A stretch of 64,000 bases of DNA. Origin: Halodesulfovibrio aestuarii. GTDB taxonomy: Bacteria > Desulfobacterota > Desulfovibrionia > Desulfovibrionales > Desulfovibrionaceae. The notes beneath the pieces were generated by a model. That model was not told the DNA's origin. It saw only the letters and a list, made by a program, of their open reading frames with translations, and ran no database searches. The stretch's first letter is position 1, and every line of letters begins with the position of its first letter. The stretch lies in the NCBI RefSeq assembly GCF_050571805.1, contig NZ_CP192219.1. The stretch is one strand, 5' to 3'. Below are positions 40,567 to 49,958 of this stretch, one piece after another. Both the position numbers and the translations under genes were made by a program.

Positions 40567-41229
40567 TTAGAATCCATTCTTTCTGAGAAACTCTTCAGTA
40601 ATAGAGCTGGGAGCAGATTTCTCCTGCGTCGCATTGGGCTGCCATGCTCCAAGCATACGCTGAACGTATTTTCCAATAACGTCCGTCTCTATATTAACAC
40701 TGTAGCCCGGATTCCACTGAGCTATTGTGGTAATTTTTTGAGTTTCGGGGATTATGTTTACTTCTAGAAAACTGTTTCCACAAGCATTAACTGTAAGGCT
40801 GATTCCGTCCAGAGTCACAGAGCCTTTAGGAATAACCTGTGTCTCGAACTCCTGCGGGAAAGTAATCCTGTAGATTTTGGAAAGCCCTGCCGGACGAACA
40901 GAATCTACAGTGCCGATACAGTCAACGTGTCCACTTACAATGTGTCCGCCGAGACGGTCTCCCATTGCAAGAGCGCGCTCAAGGTTTACTTTGCTGCCGG
41001 ATTTGAGTTTACCAAGGTTGGTAAGCCCCATTGTCTCAGCAGATGCATAAACAGTAAACCAGTCTGCGCCGAAATCTTCAACAGTAAGACACACACCGTT
41101 AGTCGCGATGGATTCACCGAGTACGTAGTCGGTTAATTCGCAGCGTGGCTTAATTGTAAGGCGAGTTTCTTTGCCCATATTCTGAACAGAGCGGACTTCG
41201 CCTTGCCCAAGAATGATTCCTGTGAACAT
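40567..41229 (-). CDS. ribE: Riboflavin synthase alpha chain
   Basis: 220 residues made of two lumazine-binding barrels. It starts MFTGIILGQGEVRSV and shows SIATNGVCLTVEDF in barrel one and GSVTLDGISLTVNAC in barrel two, with GGHIVSGHVDCIG between. It dismutates two lumazines to riboflavin. One base separates its ATG from the ribD stop, so it is translationally coupled. Confidence 0.97.
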   Translation of the reverse strand: MFTGIILGQGEVRSVQNMGKETRLTIKPRCELTDYVLGESIATNGVCLTVEDFGADWFTVYASAETMGLTNLGKLKSGSKVNLERALAMGDRLGGHIVSGHVDCIGTVDSVRPAGLSKIYRITFPQEFETQVIPKGSVTLDGISLTVNACGNSFLEVNIIPETQKITTIAQWNPGYSVNIETDVIGKYVQRMLGAWQPNATQEKSAPSSITEEFLRKNGF

Positions 41230-41230
41230 G

Positions 41231-42346
41231 CTAAATTTCCTGTCGACGTAATGTTAGTATAACATCCTCGCCGCTAAGTTCCGTTTTGATAATTCGCAAG
41301 CGGAGCGCTTCGTCCATGGTTGCAATGGTTTTACCAGAAAAAATATCGGGTGCGCTGTGATCTCCGACAATTTTTGGAGCCATATGCAACTGAAATTCGT
41401 TAACAAGATTGTTCTCAAGAAGCGATAGTGCCAATTTTCCCCCGCCTTCGCAAAGGGTGTAGAGGCAGTTTTTTTCCTGACGCAGCCAGATAAGTCCTGC
41501 TGCAATATCAAGCTTGCCTTCGTGCTCCGGCAAACTGGTAACTAAACACCCGAGTGATGTTAGTCTGCTTGCAGCATCAGATAAGGCTGATTTTTCATTT
41601 GTCCAGAAAATAACTTGCTCAGGGCGCTCTTTCAAAAGTGTAAATTGTGCAGGATCTTCGGGAAGGTGCTTGGTAACAATTACAGCAAGCGGTTGCCGCT
41701 CAACACCTTCGAGACGACAGGTAAGTTGTGGATTATCTGCGTAGAAGGTGCCACCACCCACAATTACTGCATCAACTTTTTTTCTGAGTTCATGAACCCG
41801 TTTGCGGGATTCTTCACCGCTGATCCACTGGGAGTGACCTGTCCGTGTGGCAATTTTGCCGTCTAAAGTGGAGGCAAGCTTTAGTGTCGTGAACGGGTAC
41901 GGGGTTTGAATCCAGGTGAGAAAATCGGAGACGAGGGTACGGCATTCTTCTTCAAGCATCCCTGTTTCAACAGAAACTCCGTTTTCCCGTAAAAACTCTG
42001 CGCCGCCTTTTGCTTTCGGATTCGGATCCTGCAAGCCGATAATTACACGTTTAATTCCGGCTTCCAAAATAGCTTTCGAGCACGGTGGTGTTTTGCCGTA
42101 GTGGTTGCATGGCTCAAGTGTAACATACATTGAGCAATTCTCTGGGGAAATGCCTTTCGCAGCCGCATCGTTGAGGCATTCTATTTCAGCATGTGGTTTG
42201 CCACAGGCAGTATGGTAGCCTTCGGCAACAATCTGTCCATGCTGAACAAGTACAGCACCGACTGTTGGATTGGGGGCTGCTGCACCGCGTCCTTTTTCAG
42301 CAAGAGCAATTGCCCAGCGCATAAAATGAGCATTAGGATGCTGCAT
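41231..42346 (-). CDS. ribD: Bifunctional pyrimidine deaminase/reductase RibD
   Basis: 371 residues. The N-terminal deaminase has the zinc motif HAEIECLNDAA with VTLEPCNHYGKTPPCSKAI. The C-terminal reductase has KLASTLDGKIATRTGHSQWIS. It carries out two successive steps of riboflavin synthesis. Its start overlaps the dCMP-deaminase-like gene by 14 bases, so these form one operon with ribE and ribBA. Confidence 0.97.
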   Translation of the reverse strand: MQHPNAHFMRWAIALAEKGRGAAAPNPTVGAVLVQHGQIVAEGYHTACGKPHAEIECLNDAAAKGISPENCSMYVTLEPCNHYGKTPPCSKAILEAGIKRVIIGLQDPNPKAKGGAEFLRENGVSVETGMLEEECRTLVSDFLTWIQTPYPFTTLKLASTLDGKIATRTGHSQWISGEESRKRVHELRKKVDAVIVGGGTFYADNPQLTCRLEGVERQPLAVIVTKHLPEDPAQFTLLKERPEQVIFWTNEKSALSDAASRLTSLGCLVTSLPEHEGKLDIAAGLIWLRQEKNCLYTLCEGGGKLALSLLENNLVNEFQLHMAPKIVGDHSAPDIFSGKTIATMDEALRLRIIKTELSGEDVILTLRRQEI

Positions 42347-42809
42347 CTGCGCCTCGAACTACGTGGTCGATTTTAATAAACGGTACCCCGGCTTCTTCAA
42401 CCATGCCTGTGGCAAGTTCATCATTGTAGCCCTCAACATAGTAAACAGCTTTAACACCACAGTTCAGGAGCATTTTGGTGCAGATGAGGCAAGGCATTGT
42501 GGTGCAGTAAATTTCTGCTCCGGCAAGTGATACTCCGTGAACAGCAGCTTGAATGATGACATTTTGCTCTGCATGGAGTCCCCGGCACATTTCATGACGT
42601 TGACCGGAAGGGATGCCAAGTTCTGCGCGAAGACATCCAATATCAAGACAGTGGGATGTGTTTGCAGGGGCACCATTGTAGCCTGTTGCAAGGATGCGCT
42701 TGTCCTTAACTGCGATTGCACCGACTTTGCGGCGAGTACATGTGGAGCGCTCGGCAACCATATAGGTGATGTCCATGAAATATTGAGGCCAAGGAAGTCG
42801 CTGTTGCAT
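42333..42809 (-). CDS. dCMP deaminase / ComEB-family cytidine deaminase
   Basis: 158-residue zinc deaminase: RKVGAIAVKDKRILATGYNG, then GLHAEQNVIIQAA with the catalytic Glu, and CTTMPCLICTKMLLNCG holding the two zinc cysteines. This is the dCMP deaminase/ComEB pattern and would make dUMP for thymidylate synthesis. I start at ATG 42809, nine bases from GGAG; a TTG five codons upstream overlaps that signal. It is the first gene of the rib operon, and no FMN (RFN) riboswitch is visible ahead of it. Confidence 0.92.
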   Translation of the reverse strand: MQQRLPWPQYFMDITYMVAERSTCTRRKVGAIAVKDKRILATGYNGAPANTSHCLDIGCLRAELGIPSGQRHEMCRGLHAEQNVIIQAAVHGVSLAGAEIYCTTMPCLICTKMLLNCGVKAVYYVEGYNDELATGMVEEAGVPFIKIDHVVRGADAAS

Positions 42810-42963
42810 TGGTATTAACTCCAACAGGGGGTGTTTCTGATAAGATAGTATCTAAAAATTTTTCAGTGACAGATACGATAGTGGTGTCACATGCCGCAGT
42901 CAAGGCACCATATATAATTTAAAAATACACCCGAAGTATAAAGGCTGATAAATTGAAAAGTTG

Positions 42964-43000
42964 GACAAAAAAAAGGCCGGGGAGGCAATCCCCGGCCTTG
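42964..43000 (-). terminator. Intrinsic terminator after glyA
   Basis: AAGGCCGGGG / CCCCGGCCTT, perfect 10-bp stem with a seven-base loop; eight T follow on the minus strand. Confidence 0.95.
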
Positions 43001-43006
43001 TGCTTT

Positions 43007-44245
43007 TTACCAAGCAAAAAGCGGGAATTGGCGCGCAAACGCCGTGACCTGCTTGTGGATGTCAGCAAGGTATGTATCGTTGTCGATGTGCTTGAGCGCA
43101 TCAATCATCCATGCTGCTACTTTCTGCATGTCTGCTTCTTTCATGCCGCGGCTGGTAAGTGCCGGAGTACCGATACGGATACCGGAAGTCACAAACGGGC
43201 TGCGAGTTTCAAAAGGCACAGTGTTTTTGTTGGTAGTAATGCCAGCTTTATCAAGCGCAAGCTGTGCATCTTTACCAGTGATGTCTTTATTGGTGAGGTC
43301 GATAAGAAGAAGGTGGTTATCTGTACCGCCGGAAACAAGGTCAAAGCCTTCATCAAGAAGAGATTGGCCAAGAGTCTTAGCGTTAGCAAGAACCTGCTTC
43401 TGATAAACCTTGTACTCAGGACGTAATGCTTCGCCGAAAGCAACAGCTTTAGCAGCAATTACATGCATGAGTGGTCCACCCTGGATTCCAGGGAAGATCT
43501 GGCTGTTTAACTTTTTCCCCAGATCTTCAGTGGAAAGAATCATACCGCCGCGTGGACCGCGAAGGGTTTTATGGGTGGTGGTTGTCGTTACGTGCGCATG
43601 TGGAACAGGAGAGTTATGCAAGCCAGCTGCAACTAAGCCTGCAATGTGTGCCATATCCACAAAAAGCTTTGCACCTACTTCGTCTGCAATTGCACGGAAC
43701 TTCGCAAAATCAATTTCTCTAGGGTATGCACTCGCGCCTGCGATGATAACCGCCGGCTTGTGTTCTTTTGCAAGTTCGAGAACGTTATCATAGTCAATAC
43801 GACCAGTTTCGCGGTTTACACCGTACGCTTTAACGTCAAAGAACCTGCCGGAGAAGTTCACAGGACTGCCGTGTGTAAGATGTCCCCCGTGAGAGAGATC
43901 CATACCAAGTACAGTATCGCCTGCGTTGGCGATGGCATAGTAAGCTGCCATGTTAGCCTGACTGCCGGAATGCGGCTGCACGTTAACATATTCTGCACCA
44001 AAAATTTCTTTTGCACGTTCGATAGCGATGGTTTCAGTTACGTCAACGTACTCGCAACCACCGTAGTAACGTTTGCCCGGGTATCCTTCAGCGTACTTGT
44101 GAGTGAGTACGGAGCCCTGAGTTTGACGTACAGCTGTTGATACGAAGTTTTCTGATGCGATTAATTCAAGCCCACCGGTCTGACGATCGATTTCCTGAAA
44201 AATGGAACGGCCTACTTCGGGATCTTGGATAAAAACTTCATCCAT
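43007..44245 (-). CDS. glyA: Serine hydroxymethyltransferase
   Basis: 412 residues. It has ELIASENFVSTAVRQTQGS, PHSGSQANMAAYYAI, FVDMAHIAGLVAAGLH and the PLP lysine in TTTTHKTLRGPRGG. It interconverts serine and glycine and feeds one-carbon units into folate. AAGGGG precedes the ATG. It lies between the terminator of fabF and its own terminator, so it forms its own transcription unit. Confidence 0.98.
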   Translation of the reverse strand: MDEVFIQDPEVGRSIFQEIDRQTGGLELIASENFVSTAVRQTQGSVLTHKYAEGYPGKRYYGGCEYVDVTETIAIERAKEIFGAEYVNVQPHSGSQANMAAYYAIANAGDTVLGMDLSHGGHLTHGSPVNFSGRFFDVKAYGVNRETGRIDYDNVLELAKEHKPAVIIAGASAYPREIDFAKFRAIADEVGAKLFVDMAHIAGLVAAGLHNSPVPHAHVTTTTTHKTLRGPRGGMILSTEDLGKKLNSQIFPGIQGGPLMHVIAAKAVAFGEALRPEYKVYQKQVLANAKTLGQSLLDEGFDLVSGGTDNHLLLIDLTNKDITGKDAQLALDKAGITTNKNTVPFETRSPFVTSGIRIGTPALTSRGMKEADMQKVAAWMIDALKHIDNDTYLADIHKQVTAFARQFPLFAW

Positions 44246-44274
44246 GAGTGATGCCCCTTACTATTTAAATGAGG

Positions 44275-44313
44275 AAGAAAAAGGGCGTACATAGCTACAA
44301 GCTGCATACGCCC
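44275..44313 (-). terminator. Intrinsic terminator after fabF
   Basis: On the minus strand GGGCGTA and TACGCCC form a stem around a 17-base loop, followed by TTTTTCTTC. Confidence 0.75.
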
Positions 44314-44319
44314 CCACAT

Positions 44320-45567
44320 TTACCCGTTGAAACGCTTGAACAGCACACTTGCGTTGGTGCCGCCAAAGCCGAAGTTGTTGCTGAGCACGTACTCAGCTTG
44401 ATACTTCTCTGAACCATTCCCCATGTAGTTCAGATCGCATTCAGGGTCAGGTGTATCATGGTTTGCTGTGCCCGGAACAAGACCTTTGTCAAGTGTCAGG
44501 CAGGAGAAAACTCCTTCCATACCACCAGCAGCACCTAAAAGGTGTCCAGTCTGAGACTTGTTCGCAGAAATACGCAGTTTGTACGCATGATCACCAAAGA
44601 CTTTTTTCATCGCGCCGGTTTCTGCCTTATCATTAAGAGAAGTAGAAGTTCCGTGTGCGTTGATACAGTCCACAGCATCAGTCGTGATACCAGCTTCTTC
44701 AATAGCGTCGATCATTGACTGAGCCATTCCTTCGGAATCTTCACGTGGTGCTGTCATATGGTAAGCATCACCGGTAGAACCGAAGCCCACAACTTCTGCG
44801 TAAATTTTTGCACCGCGGGCCTTTGCAGAATCATATGATTCAAGCAAGAGAAGGCCAGAGCCTTCAGCAATGATAAAGCCGGAGCGTTCTCCGTCAAATG
44901 GACGGGAGGCTTTTGTAGGCTCATCGTTACGGTTGCTGCAAAGCGCTTTAAGTGCTGTAAAGCCGGACACTCCCATAGGGGTGATAGTGGATTCTGCACC
45001 ACCGGTGATGATTGCATCACAACGTCCGCTTTTGATATCTTCGTATGCATGGCCGATTGCGTGGGTACCGGATGCACAAGCACTGGTAAATACAAGGTTT
45101 GGACCCTTTGCACCAGTAAAAATAGAAACTTGCCCCGGTGCCATGTTAGAAATCAGCATTGGGATCCAGAATGGGCTGATTTTGTTCGGTCCTGCGTTTG
45201 TGAGTTTGCTATGGAAAGTTTCGATGGTGTTAAGACCACCAAGACCTACACCAAGCATAACTCCAACGCGTTTAGCATTTTCGTCTGTGATTTCGTATTT
45301 GGAGTTTTCCATGAGCTGTTTTGCACATGCAACCGCAAACTGTACGAAACGATCCATGCGGCGGGCCTGTTTTGCAGGGATATGGTCGGCCGCATTAAAA
45401 TCTTTAACTTCGCCTGCAATCTGTGAAGTAAACTCGCTTGCATCAAACTGGGTGATTGGGCCGATACCGGATTCACCGGCAATCAGCTTTTCCCAGCTTG
45501 TGTCAACATCGTTCCCAAGTGGGTTAATGGTGGCAACGCCAGTTACTACTACTCTTTTTTCAGTCAT
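44320..45567 (-). CDS. fabF: Beta-ketoacyl-ACP synthase II
   Basis: 415 residues. The active-site Cys lies in TSACASGTHAIGHA, with the two His in NAHGTSTSLND and KSQTGHLLGAAGG and the C-terminal NNFGFGGTNASVLF. It extends acyl-ACP by two carbons using malonyl-ACP. I start at ATG 45567 (eight bases after AGGA); a further ATG three codons upstream sits directly on the signal. It is the last gene of the fab operon. Confidence 0.97.
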   Translation of the reverse strand: MTEKRVVVTGVATINPLGNDVDTSWEKLIAGESGIGPITQFDASEFTSQIAGEVKDFNAADHIPAKQARRMDRFVQFAVACAKQLMENSKYEITDENAKRVGVMLGVGLGGLNTIETFHSKLTNAGPNKISPFWIPMLISNMAPGQVSIFTGAKGPNLVFTSACASGTHAIGHAYEDIKSGRCDAIITGGAESTITPMGVSGFTALKALCSNRNDEPTKASRPFDGERSGFIIAEGSGLLLLESYDSAKARGAKIYAEVVGFGSTGDAYHMTAPREDSEGMAQSMIDAIEEAGITTDAVDCINAHGTSTSLNDKAETGAMKKVFGDHAYKLRISANKSQTGHLLGAAGGMEGVFSCLTLDKGLVPGTANHDTPDPECDLNYMGNGSEKYQAEYVLSNNFGFGGTNASVLFKRFNG

Positions 45568-45679
45568 ATGCTTCATTCCTGGGAAAAGTGCGCTGTATAA
45601 GAGATTAATTCACCCCGCTTTTCTTTTTCGGTGCGCTGACAGCACTACCTCATTTATGTGCCATCAAAATAAGCGGGTA

Positions 45680-45711
45680 AGGCGTCTTATGCAGTAATGC
45701 ACAAGACGCCT
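45680..45711 (-). other. Hairpin between acpP and fabF
   Basis: AGGCGTCTT / AAGACGCCT, a 9-bp stem with a 14-base loop and no T-run on either strand. It may stabilise the abundant acpP message or act as a partial attenuator ahead of fabF. Confidence 0.5.
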
Positions 45712-45738
45712 GTATATAAAACGCTGTAACAGTGCGGA

Positions 45739-45969
45739 CTACTGCTGTTTTGTGATGTAGTCGTATGCATCCTGAACTTTCAAGATTTTCTGTGCATCGT
45801 CGTCGTCGATTTCAACGCCGAACTCTTCTTCCATAGCCATGATGAGTTCGGTGAGGTCGAGGGAGTCAGCGCCGAGGTCTTCTACGAAAGAAGCATCGTT
45901 TTTAACTTCTTCTTCAGACACGCCGAGCTGGTCAATGATGATCTGTTTTACTTTTGCTTCTGCAGACAT
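45739..45969 (-). CDS. acpP: Acyl carrier protein
   Basis: 76 residues, highly acidic. The phosphopantetheine site is GADSLDLTELIMAMEEEF, with Ser in DSL. It carries the growing acyl chain of fatty acid synthesis. GGAGG lies six bases upstream of the ATG; an in-frame codon four triplets earlier overlaps that signal. It sits between fabG and fabF, the usual order. Confidence 0.98.
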   Translation of the reverse strand: MSAEAKVKQIIIDQLGVSEEEVKNDASFVEDLGADSLDLTELIMAMEEEFGVEIDDDDAQKILKVQDAYDYITKQQ

Positions 45970-46051
45970 GGATTCCTCCAATGGATTGTTTCTTTTTTTG
46001 TTATTTTGCCTTCCCGAAAGAAAGCAGTAAAGTTTTTAGGGGTGCTAGCCC

Positions 46052-46792
46052 CTAGCAGTACATACCGCCGTTAACGGCAATAACTTGCCCGGTGATGTAG
46101 CCGGCACCATCTGATGCGAGGAAAGCTACTGTATTTGCAATGTCCTCTACGTCGCCCATGCGTTTAAGAGGGATTGCCTTTTCGTATTCACTGCGCACGT
46201 TTTCTGGAAGAGCGTTAGTCATATCGGTGTTGATAAAACCAGGGGCAACAGCATTTACGGTGATATTACGTGCACCGAGTTCTTTTGCCATAGATTTTGT
46301 CATACCGATGATTCCCGCCTTAGCAGAACAGTAGTTAGCCTGACCTGCGTTGCCCATCTGACCTACTACGGAAGTAAGGTTGATGATACGGCCGCAACGC
46401 TGTTTGCTCATGATTTTTGCTGCCTCTCTACAAGCAACAAAAGCCCCGCGCAGGTTTACGTTAATGACACGATCAAAGTCTTCATTCTTCATGCGGAGGA
46501 GAAGACCATCTTTAGTGATGCCTGCGTTGTTTACTAGAACATCAAGCTTCACTTTGTCTTTAATTTCTTCTTTAAAGAATGCAGCAATCTCTTCAGGGTT
46601 GCCAACATCTAATTTGAACGCTTTTGCTTTACCACCAGCAGCTTCAATGGAAGCTGCAACGTTTTGAGCCTCTTCCGGCTTAGAAACGTATGTGAGGTAA
46701 ACCTGAAATCCGGCTTTACCAAGCTGCTCAGCGATTGACTTGCCAATCCCGCGCGAGCCGCCGGTAACCAGTGCTGTTGAAAGTAATTCCAT
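46052..46792 (-). CDS. fabG: 3-oxoacyl-ACP reductase
   Basis: 246-residue short-chain dehydrogenase. It has the cofactor loop TGGSRGIGKSIA, NNAG (NNAGITKDGLLLRM), the catalytic Ser in NLTSVVGQMGN and YCSAKAG with Tyr and Lys. It uses NADPH to reduce 3-oxoacyl-ACP. The open frame extends 31 codons upstream of the ATG at 46792, but that part is outside the family and lacks homology; the ribosome-binding site is weak (AGAAGCG). Confidence 0.97.
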   Translation of the reverse strand: MELLSTALVTGGSRGIGKSIAEQLGKAGFQVYLTYVSKPEEAQNVAASIEAAGGKAKAFKLDVGNPEEIAAFFKEEIKDKVKLDVLVNNAGITKDGLLLRMKNEDFDRVINVNLRGAFVACREAAKIMSKQRCGRIINLTSVVGQMGNAGQANYCSAKAGIIGMTKSMAKELGARNITVNAVAPGFINTDMTNALPENVRSEYEKAIPLKRMGDVEDIANTVAFLASDGAGYITGQVIAVNGGMYC

Positions 46793-46927
46793 ATTTATTC
46801 GCTTCTGGTTAGGTGTTAAAAGCAATGCCTTATACCCTAAAGAGAGTATAACTTCAATTCCCAAAACTGCCTGTGTAACATACAAGAATAGTTAGTTTTT
46901 AGAAAGAGAGGGCACTAAATAAGATAT

Positions 46928-47917
46928 CTAGGTTCTCAGCAGTGCTGCGCCCCAGGTAAATCCACCGCCGAATGTAGTCAGCAGAATGTTCTTACCAGGT
47001 TCAAGTGTGCCGGCTGCTTTGGCTTCTCCCAGTGCGATTGGAATGGAGGCTGCGGATGTGTTACCCATTTTGTTTACGTTAACATACACCCGTTCACTAT
47101 CAATAGTGAGTTTCTTGCCGACTGCTTCGATGATTCGCATATTGGCCTGATGCGGAATGAGAATATCAATGTCGTCTGGAGAAAGGCCGTTGCGTTCCAT
47201 AAGAGTGTTGCACACGCCTACCATGCTGCGTACCGCATGTTTAAAAACTTCGCGTCCTTGCATCATAACAAAGTGCTCTTCGGGAACGGGCTGACCAACT
47301 TTGTACGGGTGGGATGAGCCCCCCCCGCGGATTGTCAGCAGGTCGCATAAAGAGCCATCAGAGGAAAGTTCGATATCTACAATAGTTGTAGAGTCTTCAG
47401 TAGGAGTGGCGGAGATGACTACCGCGCCAGCGCCGTCGCCGAAAAGAACGCAGGTATTGCGATCTTCCCAGTTAGTACGGGACGACATTGTCTCGCCACC
47501 ACAGAGAAGAATGTTGGAATCTTCTTCTGTATGGGCGAGAGAGCTAGCCAGTTTTAATCCGTACACGAAGCCGGAACAGGCTGCGCTCAGGTCAAGTGCC
47601 ATAAGGCCTTTTAAGCCAAGCTTGTCTTCCATGATACATGCTGTGTTAGGACAGTAAGCATCTGGAGTACAGGTCGCCACAAGAATATGGGATAACTCTT
47701 CCCGGTTCATTTTCGCATCGGCGAGTGCAGCTTCAGCTGCCTGAGTAGTAAGGTCGGAAGTTGACTGACCTTCTGCCACAATGTGGCGCTGCTCGATCCC
47801 CGTGCGAGTTCTGATCCATTCGTCGCTTGTGTCGACCATCTTTTCGAGGTCGAAGTTGGTTAGAACCTTTTCAGGAACATATGCTCCAAAACCCCGGATG
47901 TAACATTTCTTTTTCAT
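46928..47917 (-). CDS. fabH: Beta-ketoacyl-ACP synthase III
   Basis: 329 residues. The catalytic triad is seen as ACSGF (Cys), IPHQANMRI (His) and GNTSAASIP (Asn). It starts fatty acid synthesis by condensing acetyl-CoA with malonyl-ACP. I start at ATG 47917, seven bases after GGAAA; the open frame runs ten codons further. It lies directly downstream of plsX. Confidence 0.97.
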   Translation of the reverse strand: MKKKCYIRGFGAYVPEKVLTNFDLEKMVDTSDEWIRTRTGIEQRHIVAEGQSTSDLTTQAAEAALADAKMNREELSHILVATCTPDAYCPNTACIMEDKLGLKGLMALDLSAACSGFVYGLKLASSLAHTEEDSNILLCGGETMSSRTNWEDRNTCVLFGDGAGAVVISATPTEDSTTIVDIELSSDGSLCDLLTIRGGGSSHPYKVGQPVPEEHFVMMQGREVFKHAVRSMVGVCNTLMERNGLSPDDIDILIPHQANMRIIEAVGKKLTIDSERVYVNVNKMGNTSAASIPIALGEAKAAGTLEPGKNILLTTFGGGFTWGAALLRT

Positions 47918-47970
47918 TACAGTTTCCGGAAAGCTACAAAGCGGCACAGTAGCACTGCACCGCCTCAGCT

Positions 47971-49011
47971 TTAGTTCTTAATAGCTCTGCCAAAGCTCGT
48001 CAGCTCTTCATTAGCGCTGATAGCTTCGACTAGGCGCTCATTTGTTTTTTTGCGTACGAAAGTAGATGCCATTTTTACGGCGTTGAAGATAGCTTTATCA
48101 TTCGATGCGCCGTGACATACAATCGCGATCCCCTTGAGACCCAGAACTGGTGCGCCACCATATTCGGCGTAGTCTACTATTTTTGCAAACTTTTTAAACG
48201 CTTTTTTAGCCAGTAATGTGCCTATCTTGGCAATTGTACTTGACATTAGCTGTCGTTTTAATAGCCGGCCCATAGAAGTACTAAGCCCTTCGCTGAGTTT
48301 CAAGGCTACGTTGCCTACAAAACCGTCGCAGACCACAACATCGACTTGACCAGTGAATAGGTCACGTCCCTCAACGTTTCCAAGGAAGTTGATATCGTTG
48401 GCCAGCTTGAACAAGTCGTAGGCTTCTTTTACCTGTGTGTTTCCTTTGCCTTCCTCTTCACCGATGGAAAGAAGACCGATTCGTGGAGAATCATACTCCA
48501 GAAGATCTTTGGCAAAGGCATTGGCCATAAGGCCAAACTGGAACAGATGCTGAGGCTTACAATCTACGTTGGCTCCTACATCAAGAAGAACGATAGGGTG
48601 CTTCTCTGTAGGCATTACGCTCGCAAGGGCAGGGCGTTCAACGCCGGCAATGCGTCCAATAATAAACATTCCGCATGCGACAGTAGCGCCGGAGTTTCCA
48701 GCGCTGACTATGCCATCAGCCTTACCTTCTTTGACAAGGCGGCATGCGATTTGAATTGACGCATTTTTTTTACGGCGAAGAATATCGGAAGGCTTTTCGT
48801 CCATCCCTGCCACCTCGTCGGTGTGCACTACTTCATAGGCTACCCCTTTAAGGGGTAGCCTATCGAGTTCGGCATTGATTAGCTTTTCGTTACCGACAAG
48901 AATAACCTTTATACCGAAGGTGCGAGCAGCCTTAATAGCACCTGGGACATTAACGGACGGACCAATATCTCCGCCCATTGCATCCACGGCTATAACAGGA
49001 ATGCTATGCAT
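47971..49011 (-). CDS. plsX: Phosphate acyltransferase PlsX
   Basis: 346 residues. It starts MHSIPVIAVDAMGGDIGP, the family signature, and has VSAGNSGATVACG and DVGANVDCKPQHL. It converts acyl-ACP to acyl-phosphate for phospholipid synthesis. The ATG lies inside the last codons of rpmF (ATGCATAG), an 8-base overlap giving translational coupling; AAGGA precedes it by only two bases. It belongs to the classic rpmF-plsX-fabH cluster. Confidence 0.95.
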   Translation of the reverse strand: MHSIPVIAVDAMGGDIGPSVNVPGAIKAARTFGIKVILVGNEKLINAELDRLPLKGVAYEVVHTDEVAGMDEKPSDILRRKKNASIQIACRLVKEGKADGIVSAGNSGATVACGMFIIGRIAGVERPALASVMPTEKHPIVLLDVGANVDCKPQHLFQFGLMANAFAKDLLEYDSPRIGLLSIGEEEGKGNTQVKEAYDLFKLANDINFLGNVEGRDLFTGQVDVVVCDGFVGNVALKLSEGLSTSMGRLLKRQLMSSTIAKIGTLLAKKAFKKFAKIVDYAEYGGAPVLGLKGIAIVCHGASNDKAIFNAVKMASTFVRKKTNERLVEAISANEELTSFGRAIKN

Positions 49012-49180
49012 CGTCCTTACTGATCTGGCGACCGTTGTAAGTGCCACAAGCTGCGCAAACGCGGTGTGGGAGTGCTGCTTCGCCGCACTCGCAGTATACT
49101 ACGGAAGGTACAGCCACACGGTGGTGGGAGCGACGCATGCCCTTGCGGGACTTGGATTTTCTTTTCTGTGCTACAGCCAT
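49004..49180 (-). CDS. rpmF: Ribosomal protein L32
   Basis: 58 residues. It starts MAVAQKRKSKSRKGMRRSHH, the L32 signature, and has zinc cysteines as YCECGEAALPHRVCAACG, with one rather than two residues between the first pair. It overlaps plsX by eight bases and follows the DUF177 gene, the common rpmF neighbourhood. A GAGAGG signal precedes the ATG. Confidence 0.96.
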   Translation of the reverse strand: MAVAQKRKSKSRKGMRRSHHRVAVPSVVYCECGEAALPHRVCAACGTYNGRQISKDDA

Positions 49181-49231
49181 GACAGACCTCTCTTTAATCT
49201 GCTTTCGAACGAATTCCGAAAGACGTAATCG

Positions 49232-49762
49232 TTATTTATTCACTTTAAGGTTTCTAAGAACCGCAAAGCGTGGATCGAGTGTTGAATCTTCACACTCGCA
49301 TTTTCCAGTATTTAAATCTTTGCCGCACTCAGCACAAAGACCCTTACAGTCTTCCTTGCATAAAGGCTTAACTGGAAGGGCAATGACAAATTCTTCCCAA
49401 AGAACGCCTGCAACCTCAATTTCGATTCCAGTACTTTCATTGGCGATGCGAACATTAGGTTCGGTATCGTCCGAACTTAGCTCTTCGTCAAGTATGAATA
49501 CTTCATCAAAATTTTGATTGATGCTAATGGTTGCGTCTTGAGTGCAACGGTTGCAAGGCAGATTAACAGCACCTGTCATGCTGCCGTGCAGAATACATCC
49601 CTGTTCTTGAGGGATGAGAAATAAACGGGCTGCAAGCTCTTCCTTTATAGTGTAGGGAAGAGCGAATTCATCAATGGGACCTTGCCATATGGATTGGTCG
49701 TTGATGATTATTTCCTTGCCTTCTGGAGGCAGATCCTTGATTGCTAGCCAAAGTTGTTTCAT
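49232..49762 (-). CDS. YceD-family (DUF177) protein
   Basis: 176 residues. The four-cysteine ending, LCKEDCKGLCAECGKDLNTGKC in pieces, plus LPCNRC upstream, is typical of DUF177/YceD, which lies before rpmF in most bacteria and is linked to 23S rRNA accumulation. A promoter is visible upstream. It is the first gene of the rpmF-plsX-fab operon. Confidence 0.93.
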   Translation of the reverse strand: MKQLWLAIKDLPPEGKEIIINDQSIWQGPIDEFALPYTIKEELAARLFLIPQEQGCILHGSMTGAVNLPCNRCTQDATISINQNFDEVFILDEELSSDDTEPNVRIANESTGIEIEVAGVLWEEFVIALPVKPLCKEDCKGLCAECGKDLNTGKCECEDSTLDPRFAVLRNLKVNK

Positions 49763-49787
49763 ATTGATGTCCTCTTGCGGAAGGGGA

Positions 49788-49817
49788 TTTCTACATGCGA
49801 GAGTGTTTGTTTGTCAA
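49788..49817 (-). promoter_or_regulatory. Sigma70-type promoter of the DUF177-rpmF-plsX-fab operon
   Basis: On the minus strand a perfect TTGACA (49817-49812) is followed after 18 bases by TAGAAA (49793-49788). The predicted start is about 20 bases upstream of the DUF177 ATG. Confidence 0.75.
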
Positions 49818-49846
49818 GAAAAGGGTTGCCTTTTTTGTACCGAGGG

Positions 49847-49852
49847 TATAAT
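49847..49852 (+). promoter_or_regulatory. Probable -10 element of the rpmB promoter
   Basis: A perfect TATAAT lies within GGGTATAATACACCC, a short inverted repeat. The best -35 upstream is TTGCCT at a rather tight 15-base spacing. It would give rpmB a leader of nearly 100 bases. Confidence 0.55.
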
Positions 49853-49958
49853 ACACCCATCTCTTTGCTTGCGCATTTGTAGTAGGTCTTTTAGATGAGT
49901 TCTGCTTGCGTGACAATCAAAGTAATAAATTTTTTTCTTTAATATACGGAGAATCGCC

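Noticed and set aside
42810..42963. Possible FMN (RFN) riboswitch before the riboflavin genes
   Set aside because: Looked for RFN conserved blocks (AGGATC..., CCGACCGGCGGT, GATCC) upstream of the first rib-operon gene and of ribBA and ribH; none are seen.
44870..45697. 275-codon plus-strand frame antisense to fabF
   Set aside because: Entirely opposite a conserved gene; composition is that of a reverse-strand artefact.
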